Assembly (NCBI GenBank): GCA_028565635.1
Contig: JAOXYB010041948.1
Location: 1 to 27,582 of the forward strand
Direction of reading: 5' to 3'
DNA from: Phoronis ovalis
Lineage: Eukaryota; Phoronida; Phoronidae
Length of the DNA stretch: 27,582 nt
A model generated the notes under the pieces. The model searched no databases. It worked only from the letters and a program-made list of their open reading frames with translations, and was not told where the DNA came from. Positions 1 to 10,348 of the stretch are shown here, piece by piece (the first letter of the stretch is position 1; each line of letters opens with the position of its first letter). The translations under genes were made by a program, and so were the position numbers.

Positions 1-26
1 AACAGGCTTCAAGTCGGTTCGGTTAT

Positions 27-54
27 GGAACCGGATCGAGCTCGAACCGGTTCC
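27..54. repeat. Near-perfect 28-bp palindrome
   Basis: The left half GGAACCGGATCGAG (27-40) and the right half CTCGAACCGGTTCC (41-54) are reverse complements except for one base. The palindrome is preceded by CGGTTCGGTTA. It is GC-rich compared with its AT-rich surroundings. Such GGTTCGGTT/AACCGG runs often occur in DNA transposons, and this may be the edge of one that continues beyond the window. Confidence 0.7.
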
Positions 55-3000
55 AAAAAGATAGTCTGAACGGCCTAAAAGATACTTCAGACTGTCCAGG
101 TCAACTTTAGGTCACATTTGTTGTACCAAATGTAATAAAGCTAATAATCAGAGTTCAACAACCCAAATGCACTGTACTTGTAAGCAGGGGTGAAATTTAC
201 TACTTAAATAAATACAATTCATATCTGGGGTAATTCATCCATAAAAGATGATACTTGCCTGCAGTAGTGACCTCTGATGATGAATTCAGAAACATGATCG
301 ACATATTATTACAGTTTAATTTAATTTTCAACTTTGTACCAAATAGAGCTCTAATACAGATAAACAAGTTGCTTAATTGTATGTATGTCTTAATCGTACT
401 AACCACTTTGTTTTAAAATATACTTTGTTTGTCTGATGCCACTTGCATACATAAAACAAGCTGAAATTTGTAATTTTTGAGCTGATTATATTCGAACTGT
501 CATGAGGTGACAAGTTACACCCCTTTTTTGTGAAGGTGAAGACAGCATTAAATTATTCTCACCACTATGTTTTTAAAATAGATTTTATTTCATTTGTCGA
601 TACTTAATTTAATACATAAATGTAATCCAAGCCACAATTTGTCATTTTTGTTCCCTGTTTACCAGGAAAACAAGGCTTTGACCCGGCTGGAGTGTTAACT
701 TCCCTTTCTGCTATTTTAATTGAAAATATACCTCCCTTTACACTGCAGCCCTGCTTTAACTGAAGGCGCTTCTGAAAATAAAGGCACTTACGCAAGACAC
801 AAGACAGCATTTTTATGGAAGACAATTTACTTCTTTGTTATTGATGTAAAAGTTTTCAAAATGTTTAACTGCATGTCTTTTTGACCCTTTTTTACTATTT
901 TCGGGACCAAAACTATTTTGACCTATTTTATACCCTTTTGCATCCTGGATGCCTAGTCTAATCACTGGAAATATACCTTTTTGCCCTATTATAACTGGCA
1001 TCCGATGTGGATTTTTTCAATATTAAGTGGAAGAATTTCTGAAAAATTGATGGCATATGCACCCTTGGAAATAAGCATATATGTTATATTTAAAATCAGA
1101 CCTGAAAGTAAAAAATACCCATCAAAGGCAGATTGTGGAGTTTAGTAGAATATAACTTTGCAAGTCCATTCCTTTATGCAACTGTGGATTGTGGGGGAGG
1201 GGGGGTGAATAATACATGTGTGGGACGTGCCATAAGGATCGCAAAACTTCGATTTCTGGTATTGTAAAACAAATTTAATACGAAATTATACAATTATCAA
1301 AGGAACATTATAAAATAATTGGTGTAGAAGGTGGCGAGTAATATAAAATGTGCAGATTTTAATTTTAAAACCCAACTACTATGGACAGGCCAGGTTCAAA
1401 GGAAAAAAAATTAGCCTTCTGTTTAACTTACTGCCCAGCTTACAACCAACCTGGCATTCCAAATAATAAAGAATGCATGCATGCCATGCGGAAATATTTC
1501 TCAAACCTTAAAATACACCCTATACAAAAATAGTGACTTGACGATTCATGAATAATCAGCATTATGTGTTCATTACATTCACCATATGCATTCACATATA
1601 TAACAATGGTATTTGGCTTGTAGCCAGGTAGGAATATGGGCTATGAAATATAATAATTAATAAGACACTATATGAATATGTTAAATGTTAACAGCAAACA
1701 ACAAATTCAAGGTTATGGTTTGTCTGTTATATAATTATGGCTCTTCTTGAACATACCATGTGAAGTGATAAAACTAATAGATATTGTAGGTGAATCCAGG
1801 ATGGAACATACTGCACTCTATATTTTACCATAAAAAAGCTACATTTTTATAAGACAGTGTTGTTATTAAGTTCCCTTAACCAATCACTACAAGCACTTTT
1901 ATTATACTGGTCTATTCTATGATAGTTCTGCTCTATTGCATCAGCAGTATGCCTGCTCATCCCACTGTTAAATTTACTAGCAAAGTGCCTGACTATCTTC
2001 ATACCGTAAAAAATTACGTGTCAATTGAAGGCATGCATTCTATTATTTGACATAGCCATTCTGTAGCAGGCTGTACCTGTTCAGAATGAAACCTTTTATA
2101 TCTATCATTTCTGTATTCATAACACCTTTTATAATGAATTATGGGAATAGTATCATGTTTCACTATCAGATAACTGCTGACAACATTTGCCAAAAATGGC
2201 ATTTTCAAACATATGCATGGTAAAAGTTTCTAGCGTTGGTGGATCTAAAAAACTTCTTTTGAAGACAATTAATTAGTTGCCTTGTGAAATAAATACATAC
2301 AGTAAAAGTACATATGAAAATTCAAAGACCTTTAATTGGATCACTGGATGGTAGGAATTTCCCTACAGCCTTATATTTTCTGGATGAATTCAAAGCAATA
2401 TTAAGAGTATAGTAATTCCTACTAGCCACAATTCAACTACAAAAGAATATATGCAGCAACATATAATTAGGAGTAATACTGCTCCATTAAGTAGCTATTT
2501 CTTACTTTAATTACCAATCAATCTTCAGAACTATTAAACATGGCAGATGGATAATTTGCTTATGTTCACAAAGCACATTGTCATGATGGTAGATTTACAC
2601 TAAATTTCCCAAACTAAGGCAAAATCTACAAATTTTCCAGGTCATATTCAAACCAATTATTTTACCTACCTAAACGTTCCAATTCTCTTGCTAACAGTTT
2701 AGGTTTTAATCTAGGTGAATTTGTTCCTAATAATGTTCCAAATGGACTCCTACACCCTGATGCCATATCACAAATTTTCTAAAGCCTTTTTAGTGCGACT
2801 GAACTAGGCTTTGACCTATATATTATAAGCAACCAATAGGCTGATGTAATAGTGGAGGTGTGTACCAATGATGTCATCAGTTATAAATAGGTCACCTATG
2901 CATTCAGACATCAACAATAAATGTTGCAAAGATCATTTGAAAGGCAGGATAACTTGCAATAAAAATTACATACTAGCTATACAGAACACTATTTTAGCCT

Positions 3001-3933
3001 CTACACACAAGGGCATTTGCACCTGAATCAGAGAAAATTCGCGAAAGCCAGGGAAGCCTGTATATACATCTAGTATACAACTATCGACTTCAAACACTAG
3101 AGACTGAGAAAATTATTCGTCCCCGCACCCATTCTAAAACAACATCTTTATGTTTTCACTTGTATAGTTTTCATTACAAATGATACATGCAATAATGCAT
3201 TCATATAGTAATTATTTGTATGATTTCACTTTATTAATCCAGTGTACTTGAACATTAACACTGCTACAAGCCCTAAGAAGCCATATAAATCCATCATATA
3301 TATTGATAGCAATTTTCAACAAGACTGCTGCTTCTACATTAGAAATATCTTTGTTTACAATATTACCTTAGTCAGTTGCATTGTTTGCAGAACTGGGATG
3401 GTTCATAATATAAGGCTAAGTCATGACCCCCCTGTCCCATACAACGTAATTATTTCTTACAAAATAAATAGATTAAAAAAATAATAAGATGCAAATCAGG
3501 TCATAAAGATTGTTTAATGTAACAGTGACCTATACTCTCTATCATTGATTACAATTCAGTCTCATTTTCAGAGCGAACTTGAACTCAAAAGTCAACTAAA
3601 TCACAAATACACACATGTTCAAAAAGTAGAAACACATTTAGTATTAAAATATAATAATTAACATTAATTTTCTTCTATAACACATGAAAATTGTCTACAA
3701 TTCGATAAAGCATCACATTTGATATCACTCTTTTATATTATTTTGATATACTTTACTGTGCTAACAACCCTGTATAAGCAACTCTGAACACTTCTTTTAA
3801 ACAGATTGAAAACAAATAAAATTTGCACCAACCACTGGCGAATAATGAACTGCAGTGTACAATCTCATCAAAAGGGTTTGAAATACTTCTTATTATAGCA
3901 AGTTAACATTTAATAAGGTAGCTAAAGCATGGG
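55..3933. other. Non-coding, probably AMPK gamma intron
   Basis: Expected to be intron between the phase-1 exons and the CBS-repeat exons, which should lie beyond position 1. I looked on the minus strand for the conserved first CBS segment (HKCYD, GVRAAPLW) and did not find it. Short frames here are AT-rich and unconvincing. G-rich tracts occur around 1193-1206. Confidence 0.5.
2832..2890 (+). promoter_or_regulatory. Promoter-like motif cluster (CCAAT, CRE-like, TATA)
   Basis: On the plus strand there are two CCAAT boxes (about 2832-2837 and 2864-2868), a perfect palindrome TGATGTCATCA (2869-2879) resembling ATF/CRE sites, and TATAAATAG (2882-2890). No plausible coding exon follows on this strand. 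It could be an antisense or transposon-derived promoter, or chance in AT-rich DNA. Confidence 0.2.
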
Positions 3934-3938
3934 TCAAT

Positions 3939-4033
3939 GAACTAAAGCAACCAATGAACTGTTCTGAACACCTACTGGATGCAATCGAACTAAAGCAACC
4001 AATGAACTGTTCTGAACACCTACTGGATGCAAT
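3939..4033. repeat. 48-bp tandem duplication (two copies)
   Basis: Two copies of a 47-bp sequence, 3939-3985 and 3987-4033, are identical by eye and separated by one base (period 48). On the minus strand they lie just after the donor of the exon at 4326-4062, in its reading frame. Unspliced transcript would therefore add two 16-residue repeats beginning LHPVGVQNSSLVALV before a stop at 3934-3936. Confidence 0.95.
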
Positions 4034-4061
4034 TTGTAACACGAATTAACCACTATTGTAC

Positions 4062-4326
4062 CTGTATGAGAAACAGTGTGGGCTGTTGCACTTTTACGAA
4101 ATACTACTCTAACACGCTGCCATAACTTCTTCCATTTTGTGCTATCACAATGTTTATCACTGTAACCTCCATGTTTATCATAATCCTTATTTTGTGATGC
4201 AGACACAGAACATCCGACGCAGCATGAATATCGGGAGCATTTTGGTACATCAGGGGTGACAATGATAAGAGAATTATTTGGTTTCAGTACAATATTACTC
4301 GAGCTGGAGAACCCAACGCTTGCCAT
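4062..4326 (-). CDS. Candidate alternative first exon of AMPK gamma (Cys-rich N-terminus)
   Basis: An ATG in an excellent context (ACCATGG) opens 88 codons plus one base, up to donor ACAG|GTACAA (4062|4061), ending in phase 1. The N-terminus reads MASVGFSSSSNIVL, then a cysteine cluster around residues 30-39 (C30, C35, C36, C39), a Asp/His/Lys-rich stretch, and a basic amphipathic segment KWKKLWQRVRVVFRKSA (64-80). That segment resembles the helix-plus-basic-Ser modules of the 700-codon exon. The cysteines are possible palmitoylation or metal-binding residues (inference). The frame stays open upstream for 16 codons to a TGA and contains overlapping tttagcag acceptors in phase 1, so a phase-1/1 cassette exon reading through the ATG is also possible. 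I do not recognise the protein. Membership of the AMPK gamma gene is inferred from strand, phase and motif. Confidence 0.5.
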
Positions 4327-5191
4327 GGTTACAATAACAAATTTCAGTTCTGCTAAATTTAGATTCCCAAAGTATCAATTTTTAGTTTAACATCTTGAAC
4401 ACTTGCTATGAAATGTGAAGTAGATTCATGCTAAACCTCTGCTGATACATGTACATAACACAGCATGCTTGCATGTGACCAGGTAGAGGCAATATTATGT
4501 TGTTCATTTCTCCACATACATTTCCACAAAGGCATATAATGTTCTAAAAATATATCACTGAGAAACCAATGCAGTAAACAAGTTTTTTATATCATCATCA
4601 CTCAACTGACTGCCACTGAAAACTATATGGCACTACCACAGGATTGTCTTGGATCCAAGCACTATACAATCTAATAACCATATGAGAATTTCTGTAACAG
4701 GTTATTTGTACATGTACCTTGAACAGTTTACTTCCAGCATCTGGCATTCTACTTCCCCTCTCTAGATAGTATATAGTAATATGTTGATTATTCCATAACA
4801 TACTACTATGACATAACAGCTACACATTTTCTTAGAATACCAGCTGTTACCACACAGCAGGATCATGTTGTTGTTTGAATAGTGCACACTATACTGTGCT
4901 TGAATACTAGTTAATCATATAAAATCAAAAGAAACTTGATTGCCCCATTTAGCAGAATTCTTTACTACTTTACAGATCTTCTTTTGCATCTATCCAAATG
5001 AAATCTATACTACAACTGATACTACATTTTTGTAAATTATATTTTTTTAAATTTTACACATAATCTTCCTTTTTAAAACTACTTTGTTGAGCAATGTTAC
5101 ACAAAAAATATTTCTACAAAAGAAACTGTTGATCACTCATTTCAAATCCAGAATATAACACATCTTAATCCACTCATGTAACTATGTAGTG

Positions 5192-5205
5192 CTGCTACCT
5201 GGTGG
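5192..5205 (-). promoter_or_regulatory. CTCF-like core motif
   Basis: The minus strand reads CCACCAGGTAGCAG, one base away from CCACNAGGTGGCAG. It lies between the exon at 5430-5358 and the candidate alternative first exon at 4326, where an insulator or promoter-proximal site would make sense. Confidence 0.3.
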
Positions 5206-5275
5206 TTCATTACAGCAAATATTTTGGGAAGCATTCAATTTCAGTGCCAACCTCTTAACAGATTATGTGATAGAC

Positions 5276-5290
5276 GGGGGGGGGGGGGGG
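5276..5290. repeat. G15 homopolymer
   Basis: Fifteen consecutive G on the plus strand (C on the transcribed-sense minus strand), 67 bp downstream of the splice donor at 5358. The length may be unreliable because of assembly or sequencing error. Confidence 0.9.
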
Positions 5291-5357
5291 TGTTATTGCT
5301 AGATTGACAAATAGAACTGAATGAAATGAATCGTCAAAGAAGAAAGATAATACTTAC

Positions 5358-5430
5358 GATGACCCTTGAACACTATAGCACTGTTTGGTGATTGTGGAGG
5401 ACTTGTGGTAGGTCCCGAAAGACTGTGTCG
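5358..5430 (-). CDS. PRKAG2: 73-nt Ser/Pro-rich exon of the AMPK gamma gene
   Basis: Acceptor tttgtctttcag ends at 5431 and a consensus donor C|GTAAGTA starts at 5357. The exon reads RHSLSGPTTSPPQSPN followed by SAIVFKGH plus one extra base, so it starts in phase 0 and ends in phase 1. It carries several Ser-Pro/Thr-Ser-Pro sites and a basic-x-Ser (RHS), in keeping with the Ser/Pro-rich linker of PRKAG2-type N-termini. It is spaced 2.5 kb from the microexon. The next exon must begin with the last two bases of a codon. The exon at 4326-4062 also ends in phase 1, so both could splice to the same downstream exon. An inverted-repeat element sits 74 bp upstream of its acceptor. Confidence 0.68.
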
Positions 5431-5503
5431 CTGAAAGACAAATATCAAATTATGAAGCTTACCTTTGCATGACCATAGAAAAGGAAAATCCAAACAAATA
5501 TAA

Positions 5504-5756
5504 CATACTTGCCAATCATACTAATTCTGGCAGGATTATCCTAATTTTTTTTTGGTTATTTGGCTTGTTCTTAGTTTTACAAATGGCCTGGTGTTCAGAA
5601 GCAGAAAACTTTTTTCCCCCAGCAATCCATTCATTAATTTGCAAAAAGTACCCTAGATTACACCTGATAAAAAACATGCCAAATATTTCTTGGGGGATCC
5701 AAATTGGAACTGGCCAATATGTCCTGTTTTAACATTTCAAAAAATTGGCAAGTATG
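5504..5756. mobile_element. MITE-like element with 13-bp perfect terminal inverted repeats
   Basis: CATACTTGCCAAT at 5504-5516 is the exact reverse complement of ATTGGCAAGTATG at 5744-5756. The two ends enclose about 227 bp without a convincing gene; a plus-strand reading frame over the interval is T-rich and hydrophobic and looks fortuitous. The size and structure fit a non-autonomous DNA transposon. No clear target-site duplication is visible, so the superfamily is not assigned. It sits in the intron just upstream of the exon at 5430. Confidence 0.6.
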
Positions 5757-6048
5757 CAAATTGTCTGTTGAAGAAATTACCATGCTAACACAATTCCACT
5801 AAGAATGTTTTGTAAAACTAATATTGTGTATCTACAAAGTGCTTGGTACAAAAATTCAATTTGCTGTCCATTATTACACTTCATCATTTAAAGCTCAGTG
5901 GTGAAACAGTCTATATTACTAGAAATAACAAATGTTGTTGCCAGCTTTTACACATACCACAACAAAACAAACAAATTATTCGTGTAAAGGTGATGAATTC
6001 GCCAAGATGTTACATCAGAAAAACCCTCTTACTAAATACTGTTAGAAA

Positions 6049-6060
6049 CACACACACACA
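6049..6060. repeat. (CA)6 microsatellite
   Basis: A short CA run, extended imperfectly by AACACC, within the intron between 7946 and 5430. Confidence 0.9.
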
Positions 6061-6338
6061 AACACCTGTACTACTGGTAACTATAAATCACATCACAGAA
6101 CTAGGAATTCACAAGTCTATGTATAGTCATTACAACATAAAATTCCGCAACCATGCTGACAAGACTTATGAAGGTGCATATTAAATCACAAGGTTGGTTT
6201 CCTTTGAATGAACCAATAAAGTCAATCCAGGGACATAAATGCTGGCATGTACTACTGTTAACTTTTTCATACACTAGCTGGTCACACAGACTATACATAC
6301 AGCTAACAGGTACCCTAATCTGGTTATGCAAATAAACA

Positions 6339-6512
6339 ACAAATGAGAGATTTTTATTCGCTAGATGTCACTAGGTGTCTGGCCCATTGGATTTTCAGTT
6401 GGACAACATACCAACAGTTGCAACAGTAAGAAATCAAAATTCATTGGATGTGTTTTGTAAGATGGCCACGGCCTAGTGACATCAGCTGCCAACATAAACG
6501 TCTCTTATTTGT
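6339..6512. mobile_element. 174-bp imperfect inverted-repeat (hairpin-like) element
   Basis: The ends ACAAATGAGAGA (6339-6350) and TCTCTTATTTGT (6501-6512) pair as inverted repeats with one mismatch. The arms continue inward with gaps: GATGTCACTAGG (6364-6375) pairs perfectly with CCTAGTGACATC (6472-6483), and GGCC is present on both sides. About 45 bp of each arm is related, so the whole could fold as a long hairpin. This fits a MITE-like insertion. No target-site duplication is evident. Confidence 0.55.
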
Positions 6513-7945
6513 ATGCAGGTAATGGTCATCAGCAGCCAGGGTGAATAAACATTATCATGCAACATGTTCTATTAAGTCTGCGGAAATGACCAGATACCGA
6601 ACTTTCACTGTTATATTTAGTTTCCATTATCAACTCTTATACACCACAAACCTGGCTTCTAAATACAATTGTCTGAAGGTATAAGCTAAAGATTTTCAAA
6701 CTTTGTTGAGCATCAGTAAAATGAGCCAGTTTTCAAAGAGTGATTTCTAATAATTAATAAGCTACTGTAATGGTGAGAATGAGTGTTAAGAGGATATTAT
6801 GATCGGGACAATGTTCATGAAAAAGACAAAATCATTGGTTAAATCTTACAAAAGGTAAAGTATAGCATACAGTGACGAGTTATTGTTAGAACTTATAAAC
6901 ACCACTCCTACAGCAGAGATAACTGTTCCTCAATGTCTTAGACAAATTTTGCAACATACCAATCCAAATTCAGATTCTATCTGGTGAGAGTTACCCCCCT
7001 GACTGTATGTGTTTTAGTCATACAGTAAGTAAATACAACTTCAATTTAAACAAGTTTTGAACTTCATCCCCACTGATTTTCAGTAAAAAATCAAAAAATG
7101 ATGGAAGCAGTAAAATGAATATACGAAACTGTTTACTTAAAAAAATTGAATTATTAAAGAGATAATAGACCATTTATATGCACTTGGTGGGCCACCAACT
7201 CAACCAAATTCCACATTTTGTTGAGTAATCGCTCACACAATTCTCTGCACACTAGCATGATTCATTCGTAAAACACTGAAGTGTGTTTTGATTGGGTTTG
7301 TGATCAGTAGTGACACCTATTGCATGCAAATAGTCCATTGGGAAGTTTTATTCCAATGTACTCCTTTCATTCAATGTGGCAAAAAACAAACAAGTCAGCA
7401 AAATGTCAGCATAAAGGTGGCAAGACAAGTCATATCATAAACTCTATAGAAGAGTCTGGTATGGCTTTGGAGTATCATGGCAAGGCATTTTGCACGGAAT
7501 TATGTGGTAGATTACAGAGTTTATGATATGCTATTTAGCCACAGTGGTTTGCCTATTAGCAACACACAAGCAACTTTTGTTTTACAGCAGCAAGCTAAGG
7601 TTATCAAAATGTGACTTTAGCTTCAATCACTAGCATTTGTAAGGTAATAACAAATGTGTATCAAACAAGCGATGTCAAATGTGCTTTGATGGTAACCCAA
7701 TGACAGCATTCTCAACTGCTCTGTTCACTCGTACAGCGAACCCTATCCAAACGTACAAACCACTTGAAAATCATTTTAAATTAAAAACTTAAAAAACTAA
7801 TAAAATAATACTAATAAAGATCCAAACGGTCATTTGATTGTTATGAAAAAGGTTTGTAAAGAAATGGGTAAGGTGCATGAATAGTAAGGCACATAAACAA
7901 TTTATTCCACAATCACGTCTTTCCAGGACAGTAATAATACTCTAC

Positions 7946-7981
7946 CTGAGGGGGTGTCAAATCCAGTTCCATCTCTTTTAC
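7946..7981 (-). CDS. PRKAG2: 36-nt microexon of the AMPK gamma gene
   Basis: A pyrimidine-rich tract (gtcttgtttttgtcgtcag) forms a strong acceptor. It is followed by 12 codons reading VKEMELDLTPPQ and a donor CAG|GTAGAG at 7946|7945. Phase is 0 at both ends, so it fits between the PRKAG2-like exon (ends phase 0, ...TYLDK) and the exon at 5430 (starts phase 0), and skipping it would keep the frame. The TPP element is a possible proline-directed phosphosite. I do not recognise the peptide from a known protein. The call rests on splice signals, phase and position. Because the exon is so short, a chance match cannot be excluded. Confidence 0.6.
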
Positions 7982-9760
7982 CTGACGACAAAAACAAGAC
8001 AAAACACAAACATTTAAATATGCTAACGTAGCTATGACACATGCAGTTAGATGACTTAAAGATCTAATGACTATGTGTGAATATTTCAACAGAACTGGCC
8101 ATGCATTTAGGCAAGCTTCAGCAGCCAAGGACAAAAAACTTAGACCTAGCTAGGTATACACCGACTAGTAATACCTAAACACAGTAAAGCCCATATCCTT
8201 CACACAAACACACTAACATATACATATCATTTTATTAAGAAACAATATTTTATACCATTGGTTTCAACTTTTGTAAGCCTTCTTTAGTATATAAATTATT
8301 TGTACTATCTCTGTTAGTTTATAGATGTACCTATAATGGGCATACTTATTAAAGAACACAATGCATTCTCAAAGAGCACACACACATTATTATAGTGCAA
8401 ATTTGTGGGAAAATAAAAAGGAGATTTGTCCAACAAAATAACGCATGTTTAGTTATAATGGTATCATACTATGAAGTTTATGTGACTTCATTATACGGTT
8501 TCAAAAAAGAAATAATATGCCAAACAGTAGTTAGAAAAGATTTTCAATCCAAGCATGGCCCATCAGTCTACCTAGTCTATGCCCAAAACAAAATATTGCA
8601 ATGTACAAAGACATTAGAATCCTACTAACCACATTTTAACAAGCACTAATCTATACCTTTGCCTATCCATCCGTCCATGATCATGCACCATTCACAAAGT
8701 GAAAGTTTAAAATTAACACCACTCTCTTCAGGTTGTGGATGCATGGTGCTAGGGGATGTATACGTTATACATTTGACTACTGAGAGATAATCTTTCCTTT
8801 AGATTACATGGCATTGCACTACACTACAGATAAGATTTACTATCCCTTCACCAAATACCATTATTTTCCAAACCAACACCCATTCCCCTATTAAAATTTT
8901 CCACCTATGAAATGACTTTCTTGGAAGGTTGAAAAGTTCACTGAAAACTTCTCTAGTAAACGACAATTAGAGGATGACATAATTAGTTCAACTCTCTTTG
9001 AATAATTTGTTGGCTTCTGAAAGAGCAGCTGTACATAAGAAGGACTATATTAGTTATTCATAACATACTGAAAGGTGAAGACATTGATTTGTGTTTTAAG
9101 CCTGGGTTTTTTAAAACTTAAAAGATCTATCAACACATGATGTTACATTTCAAATGTTTCATCAAGTCTGCAATAAACAGCTTCTAATTAATTTTTTAAT
9201 ACAAATTACTTAATATTTTATAAAATTAAATAAATAATATAAAAGTTTTCTTTCTTTTTATTAAACCTCCTTTTCCAATAAGAGCTCATTCGGAAAAAAA
9301 ATTTAAAGTACCACCTTTCAAACAGAGGCTTGCCTCTATTAACAGCCTATCCCAGAAGCTAAATTTTAAAATGTCCTCAGCTTCTATTTGGAAAAATACA
9401 TTACAACTCTGCCTAAGCAATTCATCATGTTCTAAGATTGAAATACCCCATTACTTAATTTCATAATTTCAGAAAATTTGACATTTCCTAAGTTTAATAT
9501 TCAACAACTTTCCTGTTCAGAACCCTACGCCCCCAATTACATTCTCGTTTCATAAATGTTTCATATTTTTTACATTTTACTGAAAGTTGTACAAATCTAT
9601 CTGTTCATTGTTCCCTACCGCATTCCCCATAAGATGACACTCAATGATTTTCCCATTATTAGCCATTTCCCACTAAGAAATATAAAAATAATTACTTTTT
9701 TACGGTGCAAAAACTAAAAAATTCTACTGCCCTTTATACACAATTTAACTAATTTCTCAC
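7982..9760. other. 1.8-kb intron
   Basis: Runs from donor GTGAGA at 9760 to the acceptor before 7981. Very AT-rich, especially 9180-9310. No gene or repeat recognised. Confidence 0.6.
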
Positions 9761-10348
9761 CTTATCCAAGTATGTTCTTCTGGGTGATCTGAGCCCATCT
9801 TTTCCTAGTTTATCAATAATCACATTTATGGGGTTTTTAATCCTTAATGCACTGGTTGAATTCATTTCATTGTCAGAACCAGATTCCAGCAATTGGCTCA
9901 TTGGTGTAGGAGCTTTAGCAGGCGATCGCGCCACAGTTAAAATATCCCTCTGTTGTAATTGCTGTGCCCGATTTTGTGACCCCCAAGATCCCGCTCGCGG
10001 ACGAGGACCTGAATTATCTGGTGTCAACTGTGATGCTGGTGTAGCAGTAGTGGTTGACCCAGCAGGGGTCGTAGGATGACGTTTACGCATCATTGAAGAT
10101 GCGTCTGATTTTGACCGGGGTCTAAAACTGTCCAGGAACGATGACTTTTTTGATTCTGGAGATCCAGCTTTCGGTGAATTAGGTCCTGAATTATTTGCGT
10201 CTCCAGACTTGGTGCGATTCCGAAATTTGAGTAATGCTCCTCGTAAACCTCCCGAGCCTAACCTTGGCCGGAAGGATTCTTGTTCCTGAGTATGCTGACT
10301 TTCCACGTCATGGCCATCTAAGACCGGCATTGCGAATGTACTTAAATC
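9761..10348 (-). CDS. PRKAG2: PRKAG2-like exon 2: N-terminal extension of AMPK gamma subunit
   Basis: The exon lies between a good acceptor (gtttatttgtag, AG at 10350-10349) and a donor AAG|GTGAGA (9761|9760). It has 196 codons, phase 0 at both ends. It begins DLSTFAMPVLDG, nearly identical to human PRKAG2 residues 39-50, and human exon 1 also appears to end just before this Asp. The rest is Ser/Pro/Arg-rich and probably disordered. It includes GALLKFRNRTKSGDA (residues 37-51), SFLDSFRPRSKSDAS (70-84), RPRAGSWGS (116-124) and RSPRRTYLDK at the end; SPRR also occurs in human PRKAG2. AMPK gamma senses AMP/ADP/ATP through four CBS repeats, which are not in this exon, so the segment is regulatory rather than nucleotide-binding. 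Met7 (ATG at 10330) could act as an internal start, but the open frame and the homology run upstream to the acceptor. Confidence 0.87.

Larger units (their letters stand above)
4327..5357. other. Non-coding: intron and possible promoter of the alternative exon
   Basis: It lies upstream, in the minus direction, of the candidate first exon at 4326. No clear TATA box is seen near the ATG. Apart from the CTCF-like site and the G15 run I see nothing definite. Confidence 0.5.
5431..7945. other. 2.5-kb intron carrying two inverted-repeat elements
   Basis: Bounded by the donor CAG|GTAGAG at 7945 and the acceptor at 5431. It contains the 253-bp and 174-bp inverted-repeat elements and a CA run. Other reading frames here look fortuitous. 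Confidence 0.6.

Noticed and set aside
1832-2208. Two adjacent minus-strand frames, 2208-2014 and about 2020-1845 (reading MKIVRHFASKFNSGMSRHTA and on), as a possible exon or transposon relic.
   Set aside because: They are in different frames, I see no splice logic joining them to AMPK gamma phases, and I recognise no family; frames of this length occur by chance in AT-rich DNA.
1-3933. CBS-repeat exons of AMPK gamma in the left end.
   Set aside because: I looked on the minus strand for codons of HKCYD, GVRAAPLW and HRLPV and found none, so they are placed outside the window.
5469-5732. Plus-strand 87-codon frame with a hydrophobic segment.
   Set aside because: It falls almost wholly within the inverted-repeat element, and its hydrophobic run comes from a T-rich tract.
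9828-10079. Plus-strand 83-codon frame.
   Set aside because: Antisense shadow of the PRKAG2-like exon.
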